A DNA stretch of 9,242 nt, from NCBI GenBank assembly GCA_028871775.1, contig JAGWMH010000062.1:1-9242 (forward strand), given 5' to 3'. Under the pieces are notes generated by a model. It was not told the DNA's origin, did no database searches, and worked only from the letters and a program-made list of their open reading frames with translations. The DNA is from Betaproteobacteria bacterium. Lineage in GTDB: Bacteria; Pseudomonadota; Gammaproteobacteria; Burkholderiales; Gallionellaceae. A program made the translations under genes and the position numbers. Positions 1 through 9,242 of this stretch are shown one piece after another. Each line of letters starts with the position of its first letter. The stretch's first letter is position 1.

Positions 1-196
1 CAAACCTAGGTTTGACCAATTGTGTTTACATTTAAAAATATTTTTAATCTAACCAGCACGTTGGTTTTATTTTTTGTAATGTGGATTTGTTACTCGGACA
101 TTTGGGTTTTGTACAAGGGATTAAATTTGGAGAAACCACCCCACTCCAGGTTTAAGTGTTCAAACCCGGCGTTAAGGTAAAACCTCTGAGGCTTAT
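1..196. other. AT-rich intergenic stretch with palindromes
   Basis: No gene is visible here. The stretch is much richer in A and T than the operon that follows. It holds a perfect 14-bp palindrome at 1-14 (CAAACCTAGGTTTG) and a perfect 16-bp palindrome at 32-47 (TTAAAAATATTTTTAA). A looser inverted pair, GGTTT/AAACC, lies around 149-166. Several -35-like hexamers occur (TTGACC at 12-17, TTTACA at 25-30), but none has a good -10 at proper spacing, so I do not call a promoter. It could be the control region of the small ORF at 197 or the edge of an acquired segment. Confidence 0.5.
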
Positions 197-385
197 ATGC
201 GCATACAAATTCAGGCGGACGGAAAAACCATACTCAACATAACAGACGCGGAATTGCTATTCCAACTTGCCATGCTTGGCGGTGGTGGTTACGTCCCCAG
301 TCCCGGAACCATTCTTAATACTACTGCTACTGCGGATGCTGGCTCTCTGTCAGACACGTTTGTCGCGCCAGATATTGAAGATTAA
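197..385 (+). CDS. Small hypothetical protein, 62 aa
   Basis: I do not recognise this protein. The ATG at 197 is preceded by GAGG (188-191) with 5-nt spacing, a usable ribosome-binding site. The product begins MRIQIQADGK and ends with the acidic tail APDIED. Its middle has a glycine run (LGGGGYV, about residues 27-33) followed by a Thr/Ala/Ser-rich segment. There is no signal peptide, membrane segment or known motif. It converges on ftsB and stops 43 nt before the ftsB stop codon. The AT-rich upstream region differs from the neighbouring core genes, which would fit an accessory gene, but a chance ORF is also possible. The start site is the main support. Confidence 0.4.
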   Translation: MRIQIQADGKTILNITDAELLFQLAMLGGGGYVPSPGTILNTTATADAGSLSDTFVAPDIED

Positions 386-428
386 TACCACTGCAACTCT
401 TGTGTTGAATCGGAATAACCTATCGCAA

Positions 429-752
429 TCAGGGGATTTTCTTATCCTCAGAAACCGCCGATGCAGGTGCTGACGACGGCGGATTAGCTACGATTTGGAA
501 AAACACTTCGTCGCGCTTGACCATGCCCAGTTCGCTGCGCGCACGTTCCTCAACCGCTTCGGTGCCCTGCTTGAGATCGCGCACTTCGGCATCCAGCACC
601 GCATTGCGCGTTTGTGTCTGTTGGTTAAGCTGCTTTTGCGCCTCGACCTGCCGATCTATATCCCACACTTTCAACCAGCCGCCCTTGCCTAGCCAGAGCG
701 GATACTGCAACAGCAGGATCAGGGCGACAAAAATCAGCGAGATCCAGCGCAT
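429..752 (-). CDS. ftsB: Cell division protein FtsB
   Basis: FtsB is a small bitopic inner-membrane protein. It pairs with FtsL through its coiled coil and joins FtsQ in the divisome subcomplex that activates septal peptidoglycan synthesis by FtsWI. The 107-residue product (E. coli FtsB is 103) has the expected layout. A short cytoplasmic start (MRW) is followed by a membrane segment at about residues 4-21. A periplasmic coiled coil rich in Gln, Glu and Arg covers about 30-75, and then comes the [13 protein letters not shown] segment typical of the DivIC/FtsB family. The tail after about residue 92 is Pro/Ser/Ala-rich and probably disordered. It is the last gene of the operon, 15 nt after eno, a common proteobacterial arrangement. 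The ATG at 752 has no clear Shine-Dalgarno in that gap, so translation may depend on coupling to eno. I see no terminator hairpin at 386-428. Confidence 0.93.
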   Translation of the reverse strand: MRWISLIFVALILLLQYPLWLGKGGWLKVWDIDRQVEAQKQLNQQTQTRNAVLDAEVRDLKQGTEAVEERARSELGMVKRDEVFFQIVANPPSSAPASAVSEDKKIP

Positions 753-767
753 CTAACAAGAACACGC

Positions 768-4621
<3,854 letters not shown>

Positions 4622-4663
4622 AACGGGCTATGGCGTTCCAATCGCTTTCGGTAACAAGAATGG

Positions 4664-4740
<77 letters not shown>

Positions 4741-4755
4741 TCAGGAAGGGGTGCG

Positions 4756-4784
4756 ACTATAGCAAAGCAGGGTAAACCAGTCAA
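4756..4784 (-). promoter_or_regulatory. Sigma-70 promoter of tRNA-fMet
   Basis: On the minus strand, TTGACT (4779-4784) and TATAGT (4756-4761) are separated by exactly 17 bp, each one base off consensus. The expected start is near 4749, about 9 nt before the mature tRNA 5' end at 4740. The stretch between is GC-rich (CGCACCCC), the kind of discriminator linked to stringent control of stable RNA genes. The -35 begins 3 nt after the queG stop codon. Confidence 0.85.
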
Positions 4785-4787
4785 ACA

Positions 4788-5870
4788 CTATTCGCGTTTT
4801 TCGAGCGCACATTGTTGCTCAAGTGCCCATGCCACGTGCTCGCGCACCAGTGGCGATGCGTCTTGTGCACGAGTTTGCAATGCGGCCAGAACTTCCGCGC
4901 TCCTGGGCGCATTGCCCAGCGCCACAGCGATGTTGCGCAACCATTGTTCATGGCCGATGCGGTGGATGGCGTTGCCGGCAAGCTTTTCCTTGAAGGTCGT
5001 TTCATCCCATGCGAATAGCTCGGTGAGCGCGGCATCATCCAGCCCATGCCGCACGGCGAAATCCGCTTCCACGCTTTTGTGCGCAAAGCGGTTCCACGGA
5101 CAAACCAGCTGGCAATCGTCACAACCATAGATGCGGTTGCCGATCAGCGGGCGCAACTCCGGCGGAATGCTGCCCTTGAGTTCGATGGTGAGGTAGGAAA
5201 TGCAGCGCCGTGCATCCAGTTGATATGGCGCGACGATGGCCTGTGTGGGGCAGACTTCGATGCAGCGCTTGCAGGTGCCGCAATGATTTTCTTCTGGAGT
5301 ATCTATGGGCAACGGCAGGCTGATATAAAGCTCGCCCAGAAAAAACCACGAGCCATGCTCGCGCGACAGCAGCAAAGTGTGTTTGCCGCGCCAGCCGAGG
5401 TGTGCCTTGCTTGCCAGTTCCACTTCCAGCACCGGTGCGCTGTCGGTGAATATGCGATAGCTGAAATCGTCCGCTGCGGTGCGAATTTTTTCCGCCAGTT
5501 TTTCCAGGCGGTTGCGCAACACCTTGTGGTAGTCGCGCCCCAGCGCATAGCGCGAAATGAACGCCCGGTTGCCATCCTCCAACACTTCCCAGGCATCCTT
5601 TGCATCGGGCGGGTAATAGTCCATGCGCAGCGAAATGACGCGCAGCGTGCCGGGCACCAGTTCCGCCGGACGGCTGCGTTTGGTGCCGTGTTTTGCCATA
5701 TAATCCATCTCGCCGTGATAGCCACGCGCAAGCCATTTCAGCAGGCGCACTTCGGCGCCATCCAGTGCGGTATCGCTGATGCCCACTGCCTGAAAGCCGA
5801 GCGCCCTGCCCCACTCCTTGATGCTGGCGGCGAGCGTTGCGTAATTCGTTTGTGAGGTCTCATTTTGCAT
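4788..5870 (-). CDS. queG: Epoxyqueuosine reductase QueG
   Basis: QueG carries out the last step of queuosine synthesis, reducing epoxyqueuosine to queuosine in tRNAs with GUN anticodons. It is a cytoplasmic cobalamin enzyme with two [4Fe-4S] clusters. From the ATG at 5870 the protein has 360 residues, normal for the family. The ferredoxin-like cysteines are Cys197, 200, 203 and 207 (HCGTCKRCIEVCP), Cys223, and Cys250, 253 and 257 (YGCDDCQLVCPW). The conserved Asp of FTDSAPVLE is at 143 and is the likely proton donor. The C-terminal part (about 275-350) looks like HEAT repeats, as in known QueG proteins. The reading frame stays open up to 5981, but the extra 37 residues look like non-coding sequence and would overlap tsaE. 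AGG at 5873-5875 is a weak, close ribosome site. It is divergent from tsaE and ends next to the tRNA-fMet promoter. Confidence 0.94.
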   Translation of the reverse strand: MQNETSQTNYATLAASIKEWGRALGFQAVGISDTALDGAEVRLLKWLARGYHGEMDYMAKHGTKRSRPAELVPGTLRVISLRMDYYPPDAKDAWEVLEDGNRAFISRYALGRDYHKVLRNRLEKLAEKIRTAADDFSYRIFTDSAPVLEVELASKAHLGWRGKHTLLLSREHGSWFFLGELYISLPLPIDTPEENHCGTCKRCIEVCPTQAIVAPYQLDARRCISYLTIELKGSIPPELRPLIGNRIYGCDDCQLVCPWNRFAHKSVEADFAVRHGLDDAALTELFAWDETTFKEKLAGNAIHRIGHEQWLRNIAVALGNAPRSAEVLAALQTRAQDASPLVREHVAWALEQQCALEKRE

Positions 5871-5943
5871 AAGCCTGATGATAGCCGAAGTGGGGTAAGC
5901 AGGCATTCCGCCGCAAGGGGGAAGCTCGCAATATCCCTGTGGG

Positions 5944-5949
5944 TATAAT
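5944..5949 (+). promoter_or_regulatory. -10 box of tsaE promoter
   Basis: TATAAT matches the consensus exactly. No good -35 is found at 16-18 bp upstream, so an activator or the -10 alone may carry it. A start near 5956 would put GGAG (5970-5973) in the leader, 6 nt before the ATG at 5980, and so supports that start for tsaE. Confidence 0.55.
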
Positions 5950-5979
5950 AAAGGTGCAACGCTGATGATGGAGTCCACC

Positions 5980-6498
5980 ATGCCCGCCCCCCACCCTAAC
6001 CCTCCCCCGCAGGCGGGAGAGGGGACGAACGATCGCTACGCGAACCTCTCATTCCTGCTGGCCGATGAGGCCGCAACCATGGCTTTCGCCGCACGGCTGG
6101 CAGACGCACTCAAGGCGGGTATGGTGATCCATCTGCGCGGCGATCTGGGCGCGGGCAAGACCACGCTGGTGCGCGCGCTGCTACAGGCGCTGGGCCACAC
6201 GGGACGTGTAAAGAGCCCGACCTATACATTGCTTGAGCAGTATGAAGCGGGTGGGTTACACTTGTGTCATTTTGATCTGTACCGCTTTCGCAGCGGGGAA
6301 GAATGGGAGGCTGCGGGATTCCGCGATGAGTTCAACGGGCGCAACGTGTGCCTGGTGGAGTGGCCGGAAAAAGCGCAAAGTCTGGTGCCGCAGGCAGATG
6401 TGGAAATCATGTTCGAGATACTGCCCAGTGGCCGCAACATCACCATCCGCGCAAATACAGAGACAGGCAGGGAATGCTTAAAGTCGTTGCCAAATTAA
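5980..6498 (+). CDS. tsaE: tRNA threonylcarbamoyladenosine synthesis ATPase TsaE
   Basis: TsaE is the P-loop ATPase that works with TsaD and TsaB to put the t6A modification on A37 of ANN-decoding tRNAs; it is cytoplasmic. The 172-residue product has the Walker A motif GDLGAGKTT (54-62), SPTY (79-82), the HFDLYR block (97-102) and VEWPEK (126-131), all diagnostic. I chose the ATG at 5980 because GGAG stands 6 nt before it and a perfect TATAAT box (5944-5949) would start the mRNA near 5956. An ATG at 5965 with AAGGTG upstream is the alternative and would add 5 residues. The first 15 residues (PAPHPNPPPQAGEG region) are encoded by a REP-like GC-rich palindrome, so the enzyme carries a repeat-derived leader. 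No ATG, GTG or TTG lies in frame between the repeat and the core fold. It overlaps amiC by 25 nt. Confidence 0.94.
   Translation: MPAPHPNPPPQAGEGTNDRYANLSFLLADEAATMAFAARLADALKAGMVIHLRGDLGAGKTTLVRALLQALGHTGRVKSPTYTLLEQYEAGGLHLCHFDLYRFRSGEEWEAAGFRDEFNGRNVCLVEWPEKAQSLVPQADVEIMFEILPSGRNITIRANTETGRECLKSLPN
5985..6024. repeat. REP-like GC-rich palindromic element
   Basis: The sequence resembles the widespread proteobacterial intergenic repeat of the CACCCTAACCCTCTCCCGC type. Its core is an inverted repeat of 11-nt arms, 6000-6010 and 6013-6023, with one mismatch and a 2-nt centre. Such elements usually lie between genes. Here it is read in frame as the start of tsaE. Membership in a repeat family is from memory of similar sequences; only one copy is in the window. 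Confidence 0.7.
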
Positions 6499-7820
6499 CC
6501 GCAGTACTGTGCCTGTTATGGCAGCCTTGCGCACAAGCAGCCATCGCCATTGACTCCGCGCGCGTCTGGCCGGCGCAGGAATACACCCGCCTGACGCTGG
6601 AATCAAAACAGCCGGTTCGCTACAACATGTTCACCGTGAAGGACCCCGAGCGGCTGGTCATTGACCTGGAAGATGTTGATATCACCGCCCCGCTTAACGG
6701 ACTTGCCGGCAAGGTCGGCAACGACGATCCCTACATCAAGAGCGTGCGCGTTGGCCGCTTCAAACCCGGTGTAACACGGCTGGTGCTTGACCTCAAAGCC
6801 GAGGTGAAGCCACAGTTATTCAACCTCAAGCCTGTCGCCGAATATGGCCATCGCCTGGTGCTGGATATCTATCCTGCCGTTCCCATTGATCCCCTGATGG
6901 CGCTGGTGCTGCGCCCTGAAAACAGGCTTCCCGAGCCACCTGCCGCACAAGAAGAAAAACCCGTCGCAGCTGCCCTGCCCGAAACGCAGGAACTGCCCAT
7001 GGCCGCTGAGACTCCCGCTGCCGAAGCACCATTGCCTGCCGTGCCGAACACCGGCACCAAGCCGGATAAAACACCGGCAAAAAGCAGCCCGGAAATCAGC
7101 ACCCGCACATTGATCATCGCCATCGACGCCGGGCATGGTGGCGAAGATCCGGGCGCGCAAGGGCGCCGCGGCACATTTGAGAAAAACGTCACATTGGCGA
7201 TTGCGCACCATCTGAAAGAATTGGTGGACGAGACGCCGGGGATGCGCGGCGTGCTCATCCGCGACGGCGATTACTTCATCCCGCTCGGCGGGCGCGTGGA
7301 GAAAGCGCGGCAAATCCATGCCGACCTGTTCATCTCCATCCATGCCGATGCCTTCGTCAAATCGGATGTGCGCGGCTCCTCGGTATTCGCCCTGTCCGAG
7401 CATGGCGCCACCAGCGCGGCGGCACGCTGGCTGGCGAAGAAGGAAAACGAGGCCGACCTGATCGGCGGCGTGAACATCGCGGTGAAGGACCCCTACCTCG
7501 CGCGCACCCTGCTCGACCTTTCGCAGACCGCCACCATCAGCGACAGCCTGAAACTGGCCAAACATGTGCTGGGCGAACTGGGCAGCATGAACACCCTGCA
7601 TCGCGGCTTCGTCGAACAGGCCGGCTTTGCCGTGCTGAAGTCGCCCGACATTCCCTCGGTGCTGGTGGAAACCGCCTTCATCAGCAACCCCGCCGAAGAG
7701 CGTCGCCTCAACGACGAGGACTATCAGAAAAAACTGGCACGCGCCATCCTCGGCGGCATCAAGCGCTACTTTGCACAGAACCCCGCACTCTCCAGGCAAC
7801 GGCTGGCACAAAACGATTAA
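6474..7820 (+). CDS. amiC: N-acetylmuramoyl-L-alanine amidase, AmiC type
   Basis: This periplasmic zinc amidase cuts the bond between N-acetylmuramic acid and the stem peptide, splitting septal peptidoglycan during daughter-cell separation. The 448-residue product starts with a signal peptide (MLKVVAKLTAV..., likely cut after AQA at 20-22). An AMIN domain follows at about 25-135; these domains bind septal wall. Then comes a Pro/Ala/Glu-rich linker (about 150-208) and the Amidase_3 domain (about 212-436). Zinc ligands His221 (DAGHGG), Glu236 (TFEKN) and His290 (SIHAD) and the catalytic Glu399 (VETAFISN) are all present. The segment at about 318-376 fits the inserted regulatory helix that blocks the site until an EnvC/NlpD-type activator binds. 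No C-terminal LysM domain is present. The ATG at 6474 lies inside the tsaE end (25-nt overlap), which suggests coupling; the frame extends further upstream but the signal peptide fixes the start. Confidence 0.95.
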   Translation: MLKVVAKLTAVLCLLWQPCAQAAIAIDSARVWPAQEYTRLTLESKQPVRYNMFTVKDPERLVIDLEDVDITAPLNGLAGKVGNDDPYIKSVRVGRFKPGVTRLVLDLKAEVKPQLFNLKPVAEYGHRLVLDIYPAVPIDPLMALVLRPENRLPEPPAAQEEKPVAAALPETQELPMAAETPAAEAPLPAVPNTGTKPDKTPAKSSPEISTRTLIIAIDAGHGGEDPGAQGRRGTFEKNVTLAIAHHLKELVDETPGMRGVLIRDGDYFIPLGGRVEKARQIHADLFISIHADAFVKSDVRGSSVFALSEHGATSAAARWLAKKENEADLIGGVNIAVKDPYLARTLLDLSQTATISDSLKLAKHVLGELGSMNTLHRGFVEQAGFAVLKSPDIPSVLVETAFISNPAEERRLNDEDYQKKLARAILGGIKRYFAQNPALSRQRLAQND

Positions 7821-7834
7821 CTCCGGCCTGCGGG

Positions 7835-7853
7835 GTGCGACAATTTGTCGCAC
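7835..7853. promoter_or_regulatory. 19-bp dyad, candidate operator
   Basis: GTGCGACAA and TTGTCGCAC (7835-7843 and 7845-7853) form a perfect inverted repeat around a single T. It lies 14 nt after the amiC stop and 21 nt before a perfect -10 box. Its centre is about -43 from the predicted start, close to the -41.5 position of class II activators. As RNA it could fold, but no T-run follows, so an intrinsic terminator is unlikely. I cannot name the regulator. Confidence 0.6.
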
Positions 7854-7874
7854 TTGCACCGCTCTGCGTTCTCC

Positions 7875-7880
7875 TATAAT
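7875..7880 (+). promoter_or_regulatory. -10 box of the beta-barrel gene
   Basis: A perfect TATAAT sits 21 nt before the ATG at 7902, with a predicted start near 7887. The best -35 candidates (ACTTGC with 17 bp or TTGCAC with 15 bp spacing) are poor, which fits activator dependence through the dyad just upstream. Confidence 0.6.
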
Positions 7881-7901
7881 GCCGCATCTACAGGAGAGAA
7901 C

Positions 7902-8891
7902 ATGGCAAAAAATTATCTCGCAGTCAGCTTTGGGTTAATCGGGTTGCTCGGCTATGCGACAGCACAAGCCAGTTGCGGCAGCACCGCATGCTCGATCAAC
8001 ACCAACTGGGACGAGCACAGCTCAACTCAACCCGGCTGGAGCGCAGATTTGCGTTACACCTACAGCCGCGCCGACCAGCTTCGTTCTGGCACCAACAAAA
8101 TCGCAGCCGATACTGCATTTGCAGGCGAAGTGGAAAATCTGAACACCACCAACAAGATCGTCACTGCTTCGGTGGACTATGCCCACGACGAGCACTGGGG
8201 CGTGACGCTGAACCTGCCATACATCATGCGCGACCACGCCCACAATCTGGGGCCGTATGTTGGCGCGACACCGGCAGGCTACGAAAGCTTCTCAGCCAAG
8301 GCTCTGGGCGACATCAAGGTAGTGGGGCGTTACCGCTGGGCACTGGATGAAGTCAGCCGCTCCGGCGTTGGCGTGAAATTCGGGCTGAAACTGAACACCG
8401 GCAAAAAAGATTTCGTGATCGCGCAAACAGGAGTAAAACCCAACGAAGTTACCCTGCAACCGGGCAACGGCAGCACCGATCTGATCGCGGGTGCGTTCAT
8501 GTTTAAATCCATACCGGGCAGCAACTGGACCTGCTTCGCGCAGGGCACCGTGCAAAGCTCCATCAGCTCAAGCGCCACATTCCGCCCCGGCAACCAGATC
8601 AACCTCGATGGCGGCACACGCTATGCATTCAGCCGCGAGCTGAGCGGATTACTGCAACTGAGCGCGCAGTGGAACGCCACCGATTCAGGCACCGCAGCCG
8701 CCCTGTCACCCGTTACCGGCGGCCCCAGCAGTGGCGGCAGTATATTATCCCTCGCCCCCGGCCTGAGTTACGCATTCACCCCCAGCACGCAACTCTACGG
8801 CTTGGTGCAACTGCCGCTGTATCAATACGTGAACGGCGAACAACTTACCGCCAATTCCTCGTTCACCATCGGCCTCAGCCACCGCTTCTGA
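7902..8891 (+). CDS. Outer-membrane beta-barrel protein, MetA/phenol-degradation-like transporter
   Basis: This 329-residue protein begins with a signal peptide (MAKNYLAVSFGLIGLLGYATAQA, likely cut after residue 23). The rest alternates polar and hydrophobic residues with many aromatic ends, as in beta strands. It ends SFTIGLSHRF with a C-terminal Phe, the signal read by the BAM machinery. The mature N-terminus has a Cys pair (Cys25, Cys30) followed by SINTNWDEH, a pattern I associate with a family of uncharacterised betaproteobacterial outer-membrane proteins near the MetA phenol-degradation group. A third Cys is at 211. The substrate is unknown. The ATG at 7902 has a strong AGGAG (7892-7896, spacing 5); the longer frame from 7845 would run through the promoter. 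It has its own -10 box, an upstream dyad and a terminator, so it is a monocistronic unit. The family placement is tentative; the barrel nature is firm. Confidence 0.8.
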   Translation: MAKNYLAVSFGLIGLLGYATAQASCGSTACSINTNWDEHSSTQPGWSADLRYTYSRADQLRSGTNKIAADTAFAGEVENLNTTNKIVTASVDYAHDEHWGVTLNLPYIMRDHAHNLGPYVGATPAGYESFSAKALGDIKVVGRYRWALDEVSRSGVGVKFGLKLNTGKKDFVIAQTGVKPNEVTLQPGNGSTDLIAGAFMFKSIPGSNWTCFAQGTVQSSISSSATFRPGNQINLDGGTRYAFSRELSGLLQLSAQWNATDSGTAAALSPVTGGPSSGGSILSLAPGLSYAFTPSTQLYGLVQLPLYQYVNGEQLTANSSFTIGLSHRF

Positions 8892-8910
8892 CCCGGCATT
8901 CTCATCCAAT

Positions 8911-8939
8911 AAAAATGGCGCTTTTTAGCGCCATTTTTT
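8911..8939 (+). terminator. Intrinsic terminator of the beta-barrel gene
   Basis: A 12-bp stem, with arms 8911-8922 and 8927-8938 and core TGGCGCT/AGCGCCA, closes a TTTT loop and runs into a T tract at 8934-8939. The A-run on the other side means it could also work in the opposite direction. It begins 20 nt after the stop codon. Confidence 0.93.
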
Positions 8940-8940
8940 C

Positions 8941-9191
8941 ACTGCGTTATTCTATTACCCATTCTTCCCACCCGGGCTACCTTGCTTTCACGCAAGCAAC
9001 CGCCATGTTAGGATGCTTGTGCACTTTGAGATCAAGGGAGTAAAAGCGATGTTCCAGCTTACACGGCAAGCATTTCCAGAATATATGGCGTTCTTGCCAT
9101 CTACTAATGACATGGACTCCCCCTACTCAAAAGGCATCTGATGTGCCAGATTGGGAATGCTAATTTCCAATCACTGAGAGGAGGAGTCAAA
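8941..9191 (+). other. Structured non-coding leader before the IS110-type gene
   Basis: No confident gene lies here. Three hairpins are visible: TTGCTT/AAGCAA (8982-8987 with 8994-8999, 6-nt loop), a longer-range pair GGCAAG/CTTGCC (9065-9070 with 9093-9098), and a 9-bp stem with one G-T wobble (9149-9157 with 9164-9172, 6-nt loop). The left boundary of the insertion sequence must lie in this stretch, but I cannot place it. GGACTCCCCC at 9114-9123 is a candidate subterminal repeat. In IS110-group elements the bridge RNA is read from the end upstream of the transposase, so part of this could be RNA-coding. Confidence 0.4.
9049..9141 (+). CDS. 30-codon micro-ORF, doubtful
   Basis: An ATG with GGGAG (9036-9040) 8 nt upstream opens a 30-residue frame beginning MFQLTRQAF and ending SPYSKGI. 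I do not recognise it. It could be the start of a gene cut by the insertion sequence, a leader peptide, or chance. Its end covers the candidate subterminal repeat, so the last third may be insertion-sequence DNA. Confidence 0.2.
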   Translation: MFQLTRQAFPEYMAFLPSTNDMDSPYSKGI

Positions 9192-9242
9192 ATGAAGCTT
9201 ACCCGAATTGGGCTGGATACAGCAAAGCAGGCGTTTCAAATA
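9192..9242 (+). mobile_element. IS110-family transposase, 5' end only
   Basis: The first 17 codons of a gene that continues past the window read MKLTRIGLDTAKQAFQI. This is the typical N-terminus of IS110/IS1111-family transposases (RuvC-like DEDD fold), in which the Asp of the GLD-x-AK motif (Asp9) is the first catalytic acid. These enzymes act without terminal inverted repeats of the usual kind and, where studied, use an element-encoded bridge RNA to choose target and donor DNA. A strong AGGAGG lies at 9179-9184 (spacing 7). The IS110 versus IS1111 subgroup cannot be decided from this fragment; the KLTRIGLD start is more like IS1111 members as I recall them. Confidence 0.85.

Noticed and set aside
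5046..5855. 269-codon plus-strand frame opposite queG
   Set aside because: It is the complement of a clear QueG coding sequence, with no motif or ribosome site of its own.
5871..5981. N-terminal extension of QueG from 5981
   Set aside because: The 37 extra residues do not look like QueG, run through the divergent promoter region and would overlap the tsaE start.
6348..6473. Upstream start for the amidase inside tsaE
   Set aside because: The extension would bury the signal peptide that begins at 6474.
7835..7853. Dyad as an intrinsic terminator of amiC
   Set aside because: The stem has only a 3-nt loop and is followed by TTGCACC without a T-run, so a role in DNA binding fits better.
6816..7859. 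347-codon minus-strand frame opposite amiC
   Set aside because: It is antisense to the zinc-ligand and catalytic blocks of the amidase and has a shadow-like composition.
7845..7901. Upstream start of the beta-barrel gene
   Set aside because: It would place the dyad and -10 box inside the gene and hide the signal peptide; AGGAG supports 7902.
8669..9043. 124-codon plus-strand frame running past the beta-barrel stop
   Set aside because: Most of it is an out-of-frame shadow of the barrel gene, and it continues through the terminator hairpin.

Overview
The window looks like a chromosomal core region of a betaproteobacterium, most likely from the Nitrosomonadales/Gallionellaceae neighbourhood. 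The evidence is the gene order pyrG-kdsA-eno-ftsB, the queG/tsaE/amiC cluster, a GC-rich coding style and the protein sequences. The exact genus is a guess. No clearly new multi-gene system is present. The points of interest are regulatory and at the edges.

Layout. Positions 1-428 are AT-rich, with palindromes and one small uncertain ORF (197-385, +). Positions 429-4585 hold a tight minus-strand operon read pyrG > kdsA > eno > ftsB (CTP synthesis, KDO-8-P synthesis, glycolysis, cell division). kdsA overlaps pyrG by 4 nt through a TTG start, and the other gaps are 15 nt. Just upstream of pyrG on the same strand is an initiator tRNA-fMet gene (4664-4740) with a near-consensus promoter of its own. 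queG (epoxyqueuosine reductase, minus) and tsaE (t6A synthesis ATPase, plus) are divergent from a shared region at 5871-5979, so three tRNA-related genes lie side by side. tsaE overlaps amiC, which encodes a periplasmic N-acetylmuramoyl-L-alanine amidase used in daughter-cell separation.

After amiC comes a separately promoted outer-membrane beta-barrel gene (7902-8891). A 19-bp dyad sits at an activator-like position before it and a strong intrinsic terminator follows it. The last 300 bases hold hairpins, a 30-codon micro-ORF and the first 17 codons of an IS110-family transposase that runs off the window.

Main points for a second look: the dyad at the beta-barrel promoter, a REP-like repeat translated as the N-terminus of TsaE, a possibly leaderless pyrG mRNA, the metal-dependent class of KdsA with its TTG start, and the structured leader of the IS110-type element.
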